Assembly (NCBI RefSeq): GCF_947503385.1
Contig: NZ_CANNDO010000002.1
Location: forward strand, 620,001-684,000
DNA from: an uncultured Tateyamaria sp.
GTDB taxonomy: Bacteria; Pseudomonadota; Alphaproteobacteria; Rhodobacterales; Rhodobacteraceae
Reading direction: 5' to 3'
DNA length: 64,000 nucleotides
In this document: piece after piece, positions 26,925 to 37,141 of the stretch
How the letters are laid out: every line of letters starts with the position of its first letter
Position numbering within the stretch: position 1 is the first letter of the stretch
Made by a program: the position numbers and the translations under genes
Notes under the pieces: generated by a model
Told to the model about the DNA's origin: nothing
Database searches by the model: none
What the model saw: only the letters and a program-made list of their open reading frames with translations

Positions 26925-28568
26925 CTAATTGCCCAACAGCGCGCGGGCAGCACCCCGTGCCTCATCCGTGATGGTGTCGCCAGACAACATGCGCGCGATT
27001 TCATGCACGCGGTCGGGTTCGGCCAGCGGCACAACGTTTGTGGTTGTCATTCCGTCGGATACGGATTTTTCGACACGCCAGTGATGCGCGCCCAATGCCG
27101 CAACCTGTGGCGAGTGCGTCACAACCAGCACCTGCCCCGTCTCGGCCAGCGCAGCCAGCCTGCGCCCCACGGCATCCGCTGTTGCACCGCCCACGCCCCT
27201 GTCAATCTCGTCAAAGATCATGGTGACACCGTCGCGCCCGCCCTGCAGGCAAACCTTGAGCGCCAGCAGAAACCGGCTGAGTTCCCCACCGGATGCGATC
27301 TTGGCCAGAGGACCGGCAGGTGCACCGGGGTTGGTCGCCACGGTAAAGGCAACACCATCCCGGCCCGCCGGGCCAGCATCGTCGGGCGTGATCTGCGTCT
27401 CGAACACGGCCCGTTCCATCTTGAGCGGGGCCAGTTCCGCCATCACCGCCTTGTCGAGCCGCGCCGCGGCCTTGCGGCGCTGATCGCTCAGCACGTCGGC
27501 GGCGGTATCATACGCCACCTCGGCCCGTGTCAGTGCCGTCCGCAGCGCGGCAAGGTCGGCATCACCGGCATCCAGCGCGTCCAGCTTGCCCCGCAAGCTC
27601 TGCGCCAGCGCGGCCAGATCATCCGGGGCCACATCATGTTTGCGAGCCAGTCCGCGCATCGCAAACAACCGCTCTTCGGTGTCTTCCAGATCGGACGGAT
27701 TAAAGGCCAGCCGGTCCAGCGCCCCCGCAATCCCGTCACTTGCGTCCCCCAGTTCGGCCAAGGCGCGTGACAGGGCCGCCAGCGGCGCATCAAGCGCGCC
27801 GTCAGCCTGTTCCGCGACCCCTTCGAGCCAGCGCATCGCGTCTGTCACCGCCCCTTCGGCACCGTCATAGCCCACCGCGCCGTGCGCGCGCGCCACGTCT
27901 TCGCGGGTGCGTTCAGCCCCCTGCATCAGACGGCGGGCTGCATCCAATTTGGCCTCTTCCCCAGGTTGCGGGTCTATCGCCTCAAGCTCGGCCACCGCAT
28001 GGCGCAGGAATTCCTCTTCGTCGCGGATAGCGGCCATGGCCACTTCTGCCCGTTCCAGCGCCTTGCGGGCGTCGCCTGCCGCACGCCATGCGGCGCGCGT
28101 GTCCGACATGTCGATCCCGGCAAAGGCATCAAGGATGGTGCGATGCCCCCGCGGGTTCAGCAGTCCGCGATCATCATGCTGCCCGTGCAGTTCAATCAGT
28201 GTCTCGGACAAGGCGCGCAACACCTCACCAGGACAGCGGCGGCCATTGACCCATGCGGTTTTGCGCCCCTCAGCGGTGTTCACCCGGCGCAACAGCAACT
28301 CATCATCAGTGGGCATTCCCGCCTCTTCGAGCACGGCCCAAGCAGGGTGTTCCGGTGCCAGATCAAACCACGCTGTCACCTCGCCCTGCGCCGCCCCCTG
28401 CCGCACCAGATCAGCGCGCCCCCGCCACCCCAGCACAAAGCCAAGCGCATCCAGCAGGATGGATTTGCCCGCGCCCGTCTCGCCGGTCAGCACGTTCAGC
28501 CCGGGCTGAAAGGACAGCTCGAGCCGATCAATGATCAGCATGTCGGATATATCAAGACCGCGCAGCAT
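26925..28568 (-). CDS. recN: DNA repair ATPase RecN
   Basis: 547 residues. Walker A is TGETGAGKSILLDAL near residue 30, there are long central coiled-coil regions rich in Ala, Arg, Glu and Asp, the signature GGELSRFLLALK near residue 434, and Walker B MIFDEIDRGVGG. It is an SMC-like protein acting in double-strand break repair. It lies just downstream of bamD, the usual order at this end of the cluster. Confidence 0.95.
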   Translation of the reverse strand: MLRGLDISDMLIIDRLELSFQPGLNVLTGETGAGKSILLDALGFVLGWRGRADLVRQGAAQGEVTAWFDLAPEHPAWAVLEEAGMPTDDELLLRRVNTAEGRKTAWVNGRRCPGEVLRALSETLIELHGQHDDRGLLNPRGHRTILDAFAGIDMSDTRAAWRAAGDARKALERAEVAMAAIRDEEEFLRHAVAELEAIDPQPGEEAKLDAARRLMQGAERTREDVARAHGAVGYDGAEGAVTDAMRWLEGVAEQADGALDAPLAALSRALAELGDASDGIAGALDRLAFNPSDLEDTEERLFAMRGLARKHDVAPDDLAALAQSLRGKLDALDAGDADLAALRTALTRAEVAYDTAADVLSDQRRKAAARLDKAVMAELAPLKMERAVFETQITPDDAGPAGRDGVAFTVATNPGAPAGPLAKIASGGELSRFLLALKVCLQGGRDGVTMIFDEIDRGVGGATADAVGRRLAALAETGQVLVVTHSPQVAALGAHHWRVEKSVSDGMTTTNVVPLAEPDRVHEIARMLSGDTITDEARGAARALLGN

Positions 28569-28619
28569 CCCGGCTCTACCCCCGTAAAGCGGGGCGCGCG
28601 TCGCCCCGTCCCGTCTGTG

Positions 28620-29504
28620 TCAGAGCCAACGGCCCCGGATCGTCTGACGGTAGATCTGCGCCAGCCAGCTGTTGCCGATGGCGCGCGGCCGCAGGCCCTG
28701 CCCGGTCAGCAGATTATAGCTGTCCTCGTACCAGTCGGTCGACTGGTAGTTGTGACCCAAAATGGCAGCAGCGGTCTGCGCCTCTGCATCAAGGCCCAGC
28801 GACAGATACGCCTCGACCAGACGGTGCAGCGCCTCGGGCGTGTGGGTAGTGGTCTGGAAATCCTCAACCACCACGCGGAACCGGTTGATGGCAGCCGCGT
28901 AGTGATCGCGGCGCAGGTAATAACGCCCGATTTCCATTTCCTTGCCGGCGAGATGGTCAAAGGCAAGGTCGAATTTCAGGATCGACGTTTTGGCGTATTC
29001 ACTGTTGGGATAGCGTTCGATGACCTCACGCAGCGATTGCAGAGCCTGAAATGTTAGGCCCTGATCACGCCCAACCTCGTCGATCTGGTCATAATAGCTG
29101 AGGGCCAGCAAATACTGCGCATAGGCGGCGTCGTCATCATCGGGATAAAAGTCGATGAACCGCTGCGCAGATGACCGGCTGTTGGGATAGTCCTTGTCCT
29201 GATGATAGGAAAAGGCCTGCATGATCAGTGCCCGGCGCGCCCAATCGGAATAGGGATAGAGCCGTTCGATCTCACCAAAGTAGAATGCGGCGTCGGTCGG
29301 GTCGCCCTCTTCCAACTCGAACTCGCCCCGTTCAAAGATTTGCTGGGGCGAAAAACTCTCGAGCGGGATTTCCTGTCGATTGAAAAAGCCACCCGTGGTG
29401 GGCCGGTCATTGCGGTCGCCGCAGGCCGTCAGGCCCACTGTCGCAGCCAGCATTGCCGCGAGACCGATTTTCGACGCGCCAAAGATCATGCCGTGCCATC
29501 CCAT
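28620..29504 (-). CDS. bamD: Outer-membrane assembly lipoprotein BamD
   Basis: 294 residues. The lipoprotein signal ends LTACGDR, with the lipidated Cys near residue 28. The TPR-rich body includes EIERLYPYSDWARRALIMQA, SAQRFIDFYPDDDDAAYAQY and IERYPNSEYA, all hallmark BamD repeats. BamD with BamA folds outer-membrane barrels. The first ATG has GGTGAG five bases upstream; ATG 29489 is an alternative. It lies between lpxC and recN. Confidence 0.94.
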   Translation of the reverse strand: MGWHGMIFGASKIGLAAMLAATVGLTACGDRNDRPTTGGFFNRQEIPLESFSPQQIFERGEFELEEGDPTDAAFYFGEIERLYPYSDWARRALIMQAFSYHQDKDYPNSRSSAQRFIDFYPDDDDAAYAQYLLALSYYDQIDEVGRDQGLTFQALQSLREVIERYPNSEYAKTSILKFDLAFDHLAGKEMEIGRYYLRRDHYAAAINRFRVVVEDFQTTTHTPEALHRLVEAYLSLGLDAEAQTAAAILGHNYQSTDWYEDSYNLLTGQGLRPRAIGNSWLAQIYRQTIRGRWL

Positions 29505-29590
29505 TTCTGCTCACCGCCCTCAAAAACGAGGCTGTTGACTGTCTCTAGCACAAAGGTTTGGGAGGGGAAAATGACGATTTTTCGAGCCGC

Positions 29591-30523
29591 TTACGCCACG
29601 GCCGGGATCTCGTCCCAGACAAGGCCGTATCCCGGCAGACGTTGGGCCGTTGCGGCGTCACAGGTGATCATCCGCACGGCGTCCGGTGTGGCGAACAAAG
29701 TGCGCAAAAGCTGATTGGTCAGCGTGTGGCCCGCGCGCGTGCCAACATAGTGTCCGATGATCGGCGCACCAGCCAAGGCCAGATCGCCAAGCGCATCCAG
29801 CATCTTGTGACGGACGGGTTCGTCCGAATGGCGCAAACCGCCGGGGCTGGTGACCTGATCGCCGTCAAACACAACCGCATTCACACCCGGAGCACCGCCC
29901 AAGGCAAGGCCATTGGCCTGCATGTTCGCGACGTCATCCTTGCGGCAGAAGGTGCGGCTGTCGCTCAACTCGCGGGCAAAGCTGCCGTTGGACATGTTCA
30001 GCGATTTGTACTGACGGCCAATGGCTCTGTCGGCAAAATCGATTTCAAAATCGATGCGCAGCACTTGGCTGGGCCCGATCGACGCGGTGGCCTCGCCAGA
30101 TGTGACAGACACATCCTTTAGCACTTCATAGGCCCGCACGGGGGCAGGCAAGTGGCGCAGGCCACGCTGCACGATACCGCGCACGAACGGCACGGCGGAC
30201 CCGTCGAGGATCGGCACTTCGGGACCGTCAATTTCCACCAATGCATTGTGCACGCCGCAGCCCGCAAGGGCGGCCATCACATGCTCCACGGTGCTGACGG
30301 TCACGCCATTCTCGCCCACCAGCGTGGTGCACAGCGGCGACTGGCGCACGACATCCCAACGCGCCGGGATCAGCGGAGCAGTGTCGAGGTCTACGCGCTG
30401 AAACCAGATGCCATGCTCCGCCATTGCAGGCCGGATCGTGATCCGGGCGGTCTTGCCCGAATGCAAGCCGCATCCTGTAAAGGAAATCGAAGATTTGACA
30501 GTTGTCTGCACGGACCCACCCAT
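29591..30523 (-). CDS. lpxC: UDP-3-O-acyl-N-acetylglucosamine deacetylase
   Basis: 310 residues (E. coli 305). It commits the cell to lipid A synthesis. The zinc ligands are visible as STVEHVMAAL (His) and HKMLDALGD (His and Asp), and there is a LDGSAVPFV motif. The start is ATG 30523 (MGGSVQTTVKSS), because the 21 codons further upstream lie in the ftsZ terminator region and do not match the family. Confidence 0.95.
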   Translation of the reverse strand: MGGSVQTTVKSSISFTGCGLHSGKTARITIRPAMAEHGIWFQRVDLDTAPLIPARWDVVRQSPLCTTLVGENGVTVSTVEHVMAALAGCGVHNALVEIDGPEVPILDGSAVPFVRGIVQRGLRHLPAPVRAYEVLKDVSVTSGEATASIGPSQVLRIDFEIDFADRAIGRQYKSLNMSNGSFARELSDSRTFCRKDDVANMQANGLALGGAPGVNAVVFDGDQVTSPGGLRHSDEPVRHKMLDALGDLALAGAPIIGHYVGTRAGHTLTNQLLRTLFATPDAVRMITCDAATAQRLPGYGLVWDEIPAVA

Positions 30524-30657
30524 GAGGTTTGTTAACGACCTGAGAGGTAAGGGTTGGTGCCGTGGGTCACAACTCAATCTTTGCAACGGTCTGAAACATC
30601 GGCGTAACAGAGCGGCTCAGCGTCGCTCAGCACTCTATAACTATCTGTCTTCAAACG

Positions 30658-30685
30658 AAAAAAGGGCCGCATAAATGCGACCCTT
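30658..30685 (-). terminator. Intrinsic terminator after ftsZ
   Basis: GGGCCGCA at 30664-30671 pairs with TGCGACCC at 30676-30683 (with one G-T pair). A run of six A at 30658-30663 gives TTTTTT on the minus strand. It separates the ftsZ transcript from lpxC. Confidence 0.85.
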
Positions 30686-30705
30686 GTTCACAAATGTGAG
30701 CGGTA

Positions 30706-32340
30706 TCAGTTGGCTTGACGCCGCAGGAAGGCGGGGATTTCGATCCGCTCCTGATCGGGGTCGACTGCATCTGTCGGTTGTGGCGCTGGCGCAGGTGCGG
30801 GCGCGGCCGTACGTGCGGCCTGAACCGGGGGCTGCTGGCGTGCCGCAGGCTGCGGTGCCGCGCCGGGTGTTTCGGCAGAACCGGTCATCCGGTTGATCAA
30901 CGAGTTGATCCCAAAGCGGGGTTTATCCGCCGCATTTGGCTCTGCCGTGGCACCGGGGTGCTGCGGTGCTGCGCCGCCGCCGGCACGTTGGGTGGCGGCG
31001 CGCAACCGTGCCAACGCTTCAGGCGATGGGGTGCCGGGGGCTGGTGCCCGCGGTGCCACAAAATCCTCGGCAGGTGGCGTGTCGGTGTCTTGCGTCGGCT
31101 CGAACGCAGCGACCTGAGGCTGGTAAGCCGGGGGTGGCAGGTCGTCCTGTGCGGCAACCGGCGCTTCGTCGGCAAAGATGTCTTCGGCCATATCCTCGGC
31201 TGCGGCTTTTTCCACATCCATGCCTTCGAACAGCATCGGCTCTTCGGCGGCTTCGGCCACGATGGCGGGGGCCGGTTCGGGGATCGGATCTGCGGCGGGT
31301 GCCTCGGCCGAAACGGTTGTGGTCAGTGGTGCAGCCATCGACCGCCGTGGTACAGGGATGTCTGTCTGTACTTCGGTGGCGTCGATGCCGGTGGCCACAA
31401 CGCTCACGCGCATCATGCCTTCCATAGCCGTGTCGAGGGTCGAGCCCACGATAATGTTGGCGTCCGGGTCCACCTCTTCGCGAATGCGGTTGGCGGCCTC
31501 GTCCAGTTCGAACAGGGTCAGGTCGTGCGCGCCAGTGATGTTGATCAGCACACCCTTGGCCCCGCGCAGGCTGATTTCGTCCAGCAGCGGGTTGGCAATC
31601 GCCTTTTCGGCGGCTTGGATGGCGCGGTCTTCGCCGTCGGCCTCGCCCGTGCCCATCATCGCCTTGCCCATCTCGTCCATCACGGCGCGCACGTCCGCAA
31701 AGTCGAGGTTGATCAGACCGGGGCGAACCATCAGGTCCGTGACCCCTTTGACGCCCTGATACAGCACGTCATCCGCCATCGAGAACGCCTCGGTAAAGGT
31801 CGTCTTTTCATTGGCAAGGCGGAACAGGTTCTGGTTCGGGATGATGATCAGCGTGTCGACCATCTTTTGCAGCGCCTCAACGCCGTCCTCGGCCTGACGC
31901 ATCCGCTTGGCCCCTTCGAACTGGAAGGGTTTGGTGACAACGCCAACGGTCAGCACGCCCAGTTCACGCGCGGCTTGCGCGATGATGGGTGCAGCGCCGG
32001 TCCCTGTGCCACCGCCCATACCGGCAGTGATAAAGCACATGTGCGCGCCCGCCAGATGGTCGACGATCTGTTCAATTGATTCTTCTGCGGCGGCGGCACC
32101 GACAGTGGCACGTGCGCCCGCGCCCAAACCTTCGGTCACTTTGATGCCCAGCTGCACCCGGTTGTTCGCAGCCGACTGCTGCAGCGCCTGCGCGTCGGTG
32201 TTGGCGACCACAAATTCAACGCCATCCAGCTGTTTTTCAATCATATTATTCACGGCGTTTCCGCCGGCCCCGCCCACACCAAATACGGTGATACGGGGTT
32301 TCAACTCGTCATGCCCTGGCATCGAAAGGTTTAAGGTCAT
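30706..32340 (-). CDS. ftsZ: Cell division tubulin homologue FtsZ
   Basis: 544 residues, long because of a Pro/Ala/Glu-rich C-terminal linker of about 200 residues, as is usual in alphaproteobacteria. GTPase motifs: [13 protein letters not shown] near residue 21 and the tubulin signature [10 protein letters not shown] near residue 109. It ends with the conserved tail [10 protein letters not shown] that binds FtsA and other anchors. It forms the Z ring. A terminator follows, and 378 bases with a DnaA box precede it. Confidence 0.97.
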   Translation of the reverse strand: MTLNLSMPGHDELKPRITVFGVGGAGGNAVNNMIEKQLDGVEFVVANTDAQALQQSAANNRVQLGIKVTEGLGAGARATVGAAAAEESIEQIVDHLAGAHMCFITAGMGGGTGTGAAPIIAQAARELGVLTVGVVTKPFQFEGAKRMRQAEDGVEALQKMVDTLIIIPNQNLFRLANEKTTFTEAFSMADDVLYQGVKGVTDLMVRPGLINLDFADVRAVMDEMGKAMMGTGEADGEDRAIQAAEKAIANPLLDEISLRGAKGVLINITGAHDLTLFELDEAANRIREEVDPDANIIVGSTLDTAMEGMMRVSVVATGIDATEVQTDIPVPRRSMAAPLTTTVSAEAPAADPIPEPAPAIVAEAAEEPMLFEGMDVEKAAAEDMAEDIFADEAPVAAQDDLPPPAYQPQVAAFEPTQDTDTPPAEDFVAPRAPAPGTPSPEALARLRAATQRAGGGAAPQHPGATAEPNAADKPRFGINSLINRMTGSAETPGAAPQPAARQQPPVQAARTAAPAPAPAPQPTDAVDPDQERIEIPAFLRRQAN

Positions 32341-32718
32341 CGCAATTTCCGCCTGTCTGATATGCCGCGTGCGCGGCTGTTCTTGTGCCTAAACTGGCGC
32401 AATCCTATCGCCCTACAGGGCAAACGTCACCCGGAAATGCGTTAAAAACCACAAAATATGGGGACATATCGCCCGCGTTTGGCGGCATTTCGCTGAGGCG
32501 GCAATATGTTGCGGCATGAAGGTAATGCAGCACAAGCGGGCCGCGCCCTTTGCGCCGCGGCGATCACCGCGCATACGTGCGGCAAATATTCTCGTTTTGG
32601 TTGTGGTGACCTGCTCGATCTTGCCACGGGCCTCTGATGGACCTTGTGGATAAGTCTAACGAAACAAACGGAAATTGCAAATCGATTCGACCGCAGGCCG
32701 CATTCCCATGCGCATGTT
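32341..32718. other. ftsA-ftsZ intergenic region
   Basis: 378 bases without a credible gene, the only sizeable gap inside the cluster, so ftsZ probably has its own promoter(s) here. Visible items are a perfect DnaA box (32645-32653) and a short GCCCT/AGGGC hairpin near 32410-32421. I could not settle on a promoter with good -35 and -10 elements. Confidence 0.6.
32645..32653 (-). promoter_or_regulatory. Perfect consensus DnaA box upstream of ftsZ
   Basis: TGTGGATAA on the plus strand reads TTATCCACA on the minus strand, the exact 9-base DnaA consensus. It lies about 305 bases upstream of the ftsZ ATG and 66 bases past the ftsA stop. DnaA is known to activate ftsZ in Caulobacter, which makes a regulatory role plausible. 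Confidence 0.55.
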
Positions 32719-34053
32719 TTACCAATTGTCGCGGAACCACTTGACCGCGCGCCGCAGCGAACGCGCCGGATAACGGTCGTGTGGAATGTCGAAATCCCAC
32801 CACTCGTCCTGCGGATGCGCGGCAAACAGCGCGAGACCCACTGCCGAGGCAAATCCGGGGCCGGTGGCGGCCTGCGGCAAACCATGTACCCGCAACGGTC
32901 GGCCCAAGCGGACTTGCTGGCCCAGAATTTTCGACGCCAGACCGTCCAGACCGGGGATCTGACTGGCACCCCCTGTCAATACGATCTGCTGGCTGGGCAG
33001 ATGATCAAAACCGGCGGCGTCCAGACGGGCCCGCACTTCTTCGAGGATTTCTTCCACACGGGGGCGCATGATGCCGATAAGTTCTGCGCGCGACGCGGTG
33101 CGACGGTCATGTTCGTAATCGCCGGTGTCGCCGCCGATTTCGATCATCTCGCGGTCATCCATGCCAGTGGCATGAACCCCGCCATAAAAAGTCTTGATCC
33201 GCTCGGCGTTGGCCATGGGCACTTGCAGCCCCATGGAAATGTCACTGGTCACATGGTCGCCGCCCATACGTACCGTGTCGGCGTAGATCATGTGTTTCTT
33301 GATAAAGATCGACACGCCCGTGGCTCCGCCGCCAAGGTCGATACAGGCCGAGCCAAGCTCTTGTTCATCCTCGACCAGCGCGGCGATACCGGACGCATAG
33401 GCCGACGACGCGATGCCTGCCAATTCAAGGTCACAGCGTTTGATACAGTGCGCCAGATGCTGCACGGCGGCGGCATCCACGGTCAGCATGTGCAGGTCCA
33501 CGGCAAGGCTGTTGCCCAGTTGTCCGCGCGGGTCCGACAGGCCGGACCTGTTGTCGAGCGCAAAGTTAACGGGCTGGGCGTGCAGCACTTCGCGGCCTGT
33601 GCCGATCTCTGGCACGTCGCAGCGCGACAATACGCGGGCCACGTCGTCTTCGGTGACCACCTGCCCTTCGAGGTCCAGTTGCGCATCAAGCCCGTAGCTG
33701 CGTGGCTCTGCGCCCGCGAAACAGGCGATGACATGGTCTACCCGGATACCCGCCATCTTTTGTGCGGCTTGAAGGGCCGTGCGAATGGCGCGCTCGGTCT
33801 CTTGCATGGCGCAGATTTCGCCAAAGCGCACGCCGCGCGACCGAGTGGTGGCCGCCCCGATCACCCGGAACCCGGACTGCCCCGCCAGCGACCCGATCTC
33901 GCCCTCTTCACCCAGCTTGGCGGTGCCGTCAAAGCGCAGCACAAGGCAGGCGATCTTGGAACTGCCGACATCCAGAATGGCGACAACGCCCCGCTGCATG
34001 GCAATCTTGCGCATATGGCGCATCGAGCGTTGGGAGGCATAAAGGTCAGTCAT
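32719..34053 (-). CDS. ftsA: Cell division protein FtsA
   Basis: 444 residues, actin-like ATPase that tethers FtsZ to the membrane. Motifs: VVAILDVGSSKIACLV near residue 22 (phosphate 1), GSACIDLGGGATGVSIF (phosphate 2) and IVLTGGASQIPGL (adenosine). It ends with an amphipathic membrane-binding helix rich in Arg and Trp (RSLRRAVKWFRDNW). The start ATG 34053 lies 6 bases after the ftsQ stop; TTG 34056 is possible. Confidence 0.95.
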   Translation of the reverse strand: MTDLYASQRSMRHMRKIAMQRGVVAILDVGSSKIACLVLRFDGTAKLGEEGEIGSLAGQSGFRVIGAATTRSRGVRFGEICAMQETERAIRTALQAAQKMAGIRVDHVIACFAGAEPRSYGLDAQLDLEGQVVTEDDVARVLSRCDVPEIGTGREVLHAQPVNFALDNRSGLSDPRGQLGNSLAVDLHMLTVDAAAVQHLAHCIKRCDLELAGIASSAYASGIAALVEDEQELGSACIDLGGGATGVSIFIKKHMIYADTVRMGGDHVTSDISMGLQVPMANAERIKTFYGGVHATGMDDREMIEIGGDTGDYEHDRRTASRAELIGIMRPRVEEILEEVRARLDAAGFDHLPSQQIVLTGGASQIPGLDGLASKILGQQVRLGRPLRVHGLPQAATGPGFASAVGLALFAAHPQDEWWDFDIPHDRYPARSLRRAVKWFRDNW

Positions 34054-34059
34054 CAAACA

Positions 34060-34923
34060 CTACTCATTCGTCAAATTCAGCGCACGGATGCGCCACCATT
34101 CTTGGGTTGCCGTCTGGGTCATGCGCACGGTCGGGCGGTCCGCCAGACGCAGATCAATCCGCGCGACATCGCGGCTCAGCACCTCTTGGGCACCTTCCAG
34201 CGCGATCACGCGTTCCAGCGCACGCACGGCGTTTTCACTGGGCAGCAAAATCCGCTGATCCCGGTCCAGCACCACATCCCAGCGACGGTTGCCCAGCCGG
34301 ACCAACCCGCGCAGCCGCTCTCCGAGCGGAGACGCCGCCTGCACCAGCGCAAGCGCTTCGGGCACGTGATCCGGCGCGCCCTCGCCCGCGATCACGGGCA
34401 AATCAGGACGCGCGGCGCGGCCCGACACTTGAGCAAATTCAACGCCGTTTACATCCACCAGATACAGCCCATCCGCGGTGCGCCAGATTGCGGCAGGGGT
34501 GCGTGGGGTCACGCCAACCTGCAAAATACCGCCCGGACGGATGCGCACGGTCACCTTTTGCACCGGCGGCATCTGTGCCAGCGTCGCGCGGATATCCTCG
34601 ACATCAAGGTCAAAAGAAGACAGCGGAAAGTCGAGCGGCACAGCCTCGCGGATCGCCGCACTCAGCGGCGCATCCGCCCCATCGACGGCCATCAGATTGA
34701 CCATGAATTCGGGGCGTTCCTCGATACTGGCCCGGATATCGGCCACCGTGTCGGTCACCAGCGTCTGGTTTTCAGGCACCGACAGCCACAGGGATGCACC
34801 GCCAAAGGTCAGCGCAAAGGGCAACCCCACGCGCAAGCCGACCCGGAACACAGGCGTCAACATCAGACGTTGCAGGCGCCAGGCCCAACGCGACGGAGCG
34901 GGATCACGCTTTAGCGGTTGCAC
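34060..34923 (-). CDS. ftsQ: Cell division protein FtsQ
   Basis: About 287 residues: a basic cytosolic N-terminus, one membrane helix (VGLPFALTFGGASLWLSV), a POTRA domain (PLSSFDLDVEDIRATLAQM) and a beta domain. I prefer GTG 34923, because GGTGGAGG lies 7 bases upstream of it, inside the end of ddl. The longer starts at 34944 and 34950 have no such site. It bridges FtsA/FtsK and FtsL-FtsB in the divisome. Confidence 0.9.
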   Translation of the reverse strand: MQPLKRDPAPSRWAWRLQRLMLTPVFRVGLRVGLPFALTFGGASLWLSVPENQTLVTDTVADIRASIEERPEFMVNLMAVDGADAPLSAAIREAVPLDFPLSSFDLDVEDIRATLAQMPPVQKVTVRIRPGGILQVGVTPRTPAAIWRTADGLYLVDVNGVEFAQVSGRAARPDLPVIAGEGAPDHVPEALALVQAASPLGERLRGLVRLGNRRWDVVLDRDQRILLPSENAVRALERVIALEGAQEVLSRDVARIDLRLADRPTVRMTQTATQEWWRIRALNLTNE

Positions 34924-35834
34924 GAAGCGTCCTCCACCATCCATGCACACAGCTCACCAAATGAAATACCCGCCGCCTGTGCCTGTTCCGGCGTCAGAGA
35001 TGTGGGCGTCATTCCGGGTTGTGTGTTGGTCTCAAGGAGGATCAGGCCACTTGGCCCTTTGCTCTCGTCCCAGCGAAAATCGGTGCGGCTCACACCACGG
35101 CAACCCAATGCGTTGTGAGCGCGCACAGCGTAATCCTGGCAAAGCTCGTAAATCTCGGTCGGCACATCCGCCGGGATCACGTGACGGCTGCCGCCCGCTT
35201 TGTACTTGGCGTCGTAATCGTACCAACCATCGGTGATGATGTCGGTGACGCCCAGCGGGCGCGTGCCCATCACAGTTGTGGTCAATTCACGTCCGGGCGC
35301 AAATGCCTCGACCATCACGTGGTCTGGCATGTCGTCATCCAGCTGCGGCGGGCCATTGGCGTCTTCGTTCACCAGATAGACACCAACGCTCGACCCTTCG
35401 TTGTTGGGTTTCACCACATAGGGGGGCTGCATCACATGCCGCGTCCGTACCTCATCGGAGGGGGCGATGATACTGTCGACCACCGGAAGGCCCGCGGCGC
35501 GGTACACTTCTTTGCTGCGCTGTTTGTCCATCGCGAGCGCAGAGGCCAGTACGCCGGAATGCGAATAGGGAATGCCCAACCATTCAAGCATCCCCTGCAC
35601 GCAGCCATCTTCTCCCCAACGGCCATGCAGGCAGTTCAGGGCAGCGTCGGGTTGAATGGATTGCAATACGCCGCACAGGTCGGGGCCTGCATCGACCTCG
35701 ATCACTTCGTGTCCCGTGTCCCTCAACGCGGCGGCGCAAGGTTTGCCAGTTGCCAGCGACACCTCGCGTTCTGCCGAGGGGCCACCCATTAACACCGCCA
35801 CTTTGGGGGACGAGCTGCTCGTCCGACCGCCCAT
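34911..35834 (-). CDS. ddl: D-alanine--D-alanine ligase
   Basis: 307 residues, an ATP-grasp enzyme making D-Ala-D-Ala for peptidoglycan. Motifs: VAVLMGGPSAEREVSLATG at the N-terminus, LHGRWGEDGCVQG, KPNNEGSSVGV and a C-terminal LLETNTQPGMTPTSL. It overlaps ftsQ by about 13 bases at the preferred ftsQ start. It is the fourth gene upstream of ftsZ (ftsZ-ftsA-ftsQ-ddl). Confidence 0.95.
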   Translation of the reverse strand: MGGRTSSSSPKVAVLMGGPSAEREVSLATGKPCAAALRDTGHEVIEVDAGPDLCGVLQSIQPDAALNCLHGRWGEDGCVQGMLEWLGIPYSHSGVLASALAMDKQRSKEVYRAAGLPVVDSIIAPSDEVRTRHVMQPPYVVKPNNEGSSVGVYLVNEDANGPPQLDDDMPDHVMVEAFAPGRELTTTVMGTRPLGVTDIITDGWYDYDAKYKAGGSRHVIPADVPTEIYELCQDYAVRAHNALGCRGVSRTDFRWDESKGPSGLILLETNTQPGMTPTSLTPEQAQAAGISFGELCAWMVEDASCNR

Positions 35835-35910
35835 GTGCCTCTTCGTCCCGGAACGCTTTTGCGCGCTCTCATTGATTGCCGTTTTTCCGACGTTTTGCGT
35901 GCAGGGATCC

Positions 35911-36834
35911 TTACCCGGGATCGCCTATGCGCATGATTTCCCATTCTAGCGTGATCCCGCTGGAATCGTAAACCTTTTTCCGCACCTCTTCGCCCAAACC
36001 TTCGAGGTCGGCGGCGGTGGCCGTGCCGGTATTGATGAGGAAGTTGGAGTGCATTTCGCTCATCTGCGCGCCGCCTCGCGCCGCGCCGCGCATTCCGGCA
36101 TCGTCAATGACCTTCCACGCCTTGAGATCATGGACGTCGTCCGCCTGCCCGGTCGACGAAAACCCGGCCGGGTTGCGGAATGTGGACCCCGCGCTGCGGT
36201 CGTTGGTGGGTTGGGTCGCATCGCGTTTGGCCAGCTGTTCTTCCATGCGCGTGGCCAACGCCTCTGGATCGCCCATGGGCGCGCGGAACGTCGCCGATGT
36301 CAGCACAGCCCCCTCGGGCAACGTGCTTTGGCGGTAGGCGAAGTTGAGGTCGCTGGCGGTCAAGGTGATGCGGCTGCCGTCGCGCAGCACCGCATCGGCG
36401 CTTTGCAACACATCCGCCACATAAGAGCCGTAGCACCCCGCGTTCATCCGCACCGCCCCACCGACAGATCCCGGAATGGTGCGTAGAAAAGTCAGGTCGA
36501 GCCCCGCTTCTGCCGCTTTGCGCGCCACATGCGCATCAAGCGCGGCGGCACCAGCGGTGACAGTATCGCCCGAGATATCGATGCTGTTGAACCCTCGGCC
36601 CAGTTTGACCACAACGGCCCGCAGACCGCCGTCGCGCACAATCAGATTGCTGCCCACGCCCATCGGAAACACCGGGGTCGCGTGGTCCAATGCCGACAGA
36701 AAATGCGCGAGATCATCAGGATCGGCGGGCATGAACACCCAATCCGCAGGCCCGCCCACCCGCAACCACGTGAGCGTCGAAAGATCGCGCTGCGGCGTCA
36801 AGGTGCCGCGAACCTCAGGCAGATTGTAACTCAT
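35911..36834 (-). CDS. murB: UDP-N-acetylenolpyruvoylglucosamine reductase
   Basis: 307 residues, FAD-dependent, makes UDP-MurNAc. Motifs: [13 protein letters not shown] near residue 24, [35 protein letters not shown] and SAGSTFRNP with the catalytic Ser. The start is ATG 36834 ([10 protein letters not shown]); upstream codons in this frame overlap the preceding small gene and look spurious. It is a type II MurB by length. Confidence 0.95.
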   Translation of the reverse strand: MSYNLPEVRGTLTPQRDLSTLTWLRVGGPADWVFMPADPDDLAHFLSALDHATPVFPMGVGSNLIVRDGGLRAVVVKLGRGFNSIDISGDTVTAGAAALDAHVARKAAEAGLDLTFLRTIPGSVGGAVRMNAGCYGSYVADVLQSADAVLRDGSRITLTASDLNFAYRQSTLPEGAVLTSATFRAPMGDPEALATRMEEQLAKRDATQPTNDRSAGSTFRNPAGFSSTGQADDVHDLKAWKVIDDAGMRGAARGGAQMSEMHSNFLINTGTATAADLEGLGEEVRKKVYDSSGITLEWEIMRIGDPG

Positions 36835-36865
36835 GGGTGCGGCATGGCGCGCGCAAGCGCGAAGG

Positions 36866-37141
36866 TCAAGATGACTTGCTGTGGCGGCGCACGAACAAGG
36901 CCAGCACCCCGCCCACCAGCAGACCTGCGCCCAGCGGCGGCGGGACCAGCAAAAGCAAAACCGCAGCGGCCACATGGCCCGGCACCACCTCGATCGGGAA
37001 CGCATCGACAAACACGGCCACAGTCAGCGCCACGCACAACAGGATCAGGCCCACCCACGCCCGCAGCCAGAACCGCCGCGCCAGCACATAGCCCATGGCG
37101 ATCCCTGCCGCGAGGCAGGCGGCGGCGAGCGCAGCAATCAC
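36866..37141 (-). CDS. Small membrane protein in the murC-murB interval
   Basis: 91 residues from GTG 37141, which overlaps the stop of the DUF2484 gene (GTGA). Three hydrophobic helices ([36 protein letters not shown] and [20 protein letters not shown]) and a basic tail RRHSKSS. Not recognised. Coupled translation suggests it works with the small membrane proteins upstream. Confidence 0.7.
   Translation of the reverse strand: MIAALAAACLAAGIAMGYVLARRFWLRAWVGLILLCVALTVAVFVDAFPIEVVPGHVAAAVLLLLVPPPLGAGLLVGGVLALFVRRHSKSS

Noticed and set aside
32644-34914. A 756-codon open frame antisense to ftsA and ftsQ
   Set aside because: It crosses two essential genes and reads as Arg/His/Gln-rich noise.
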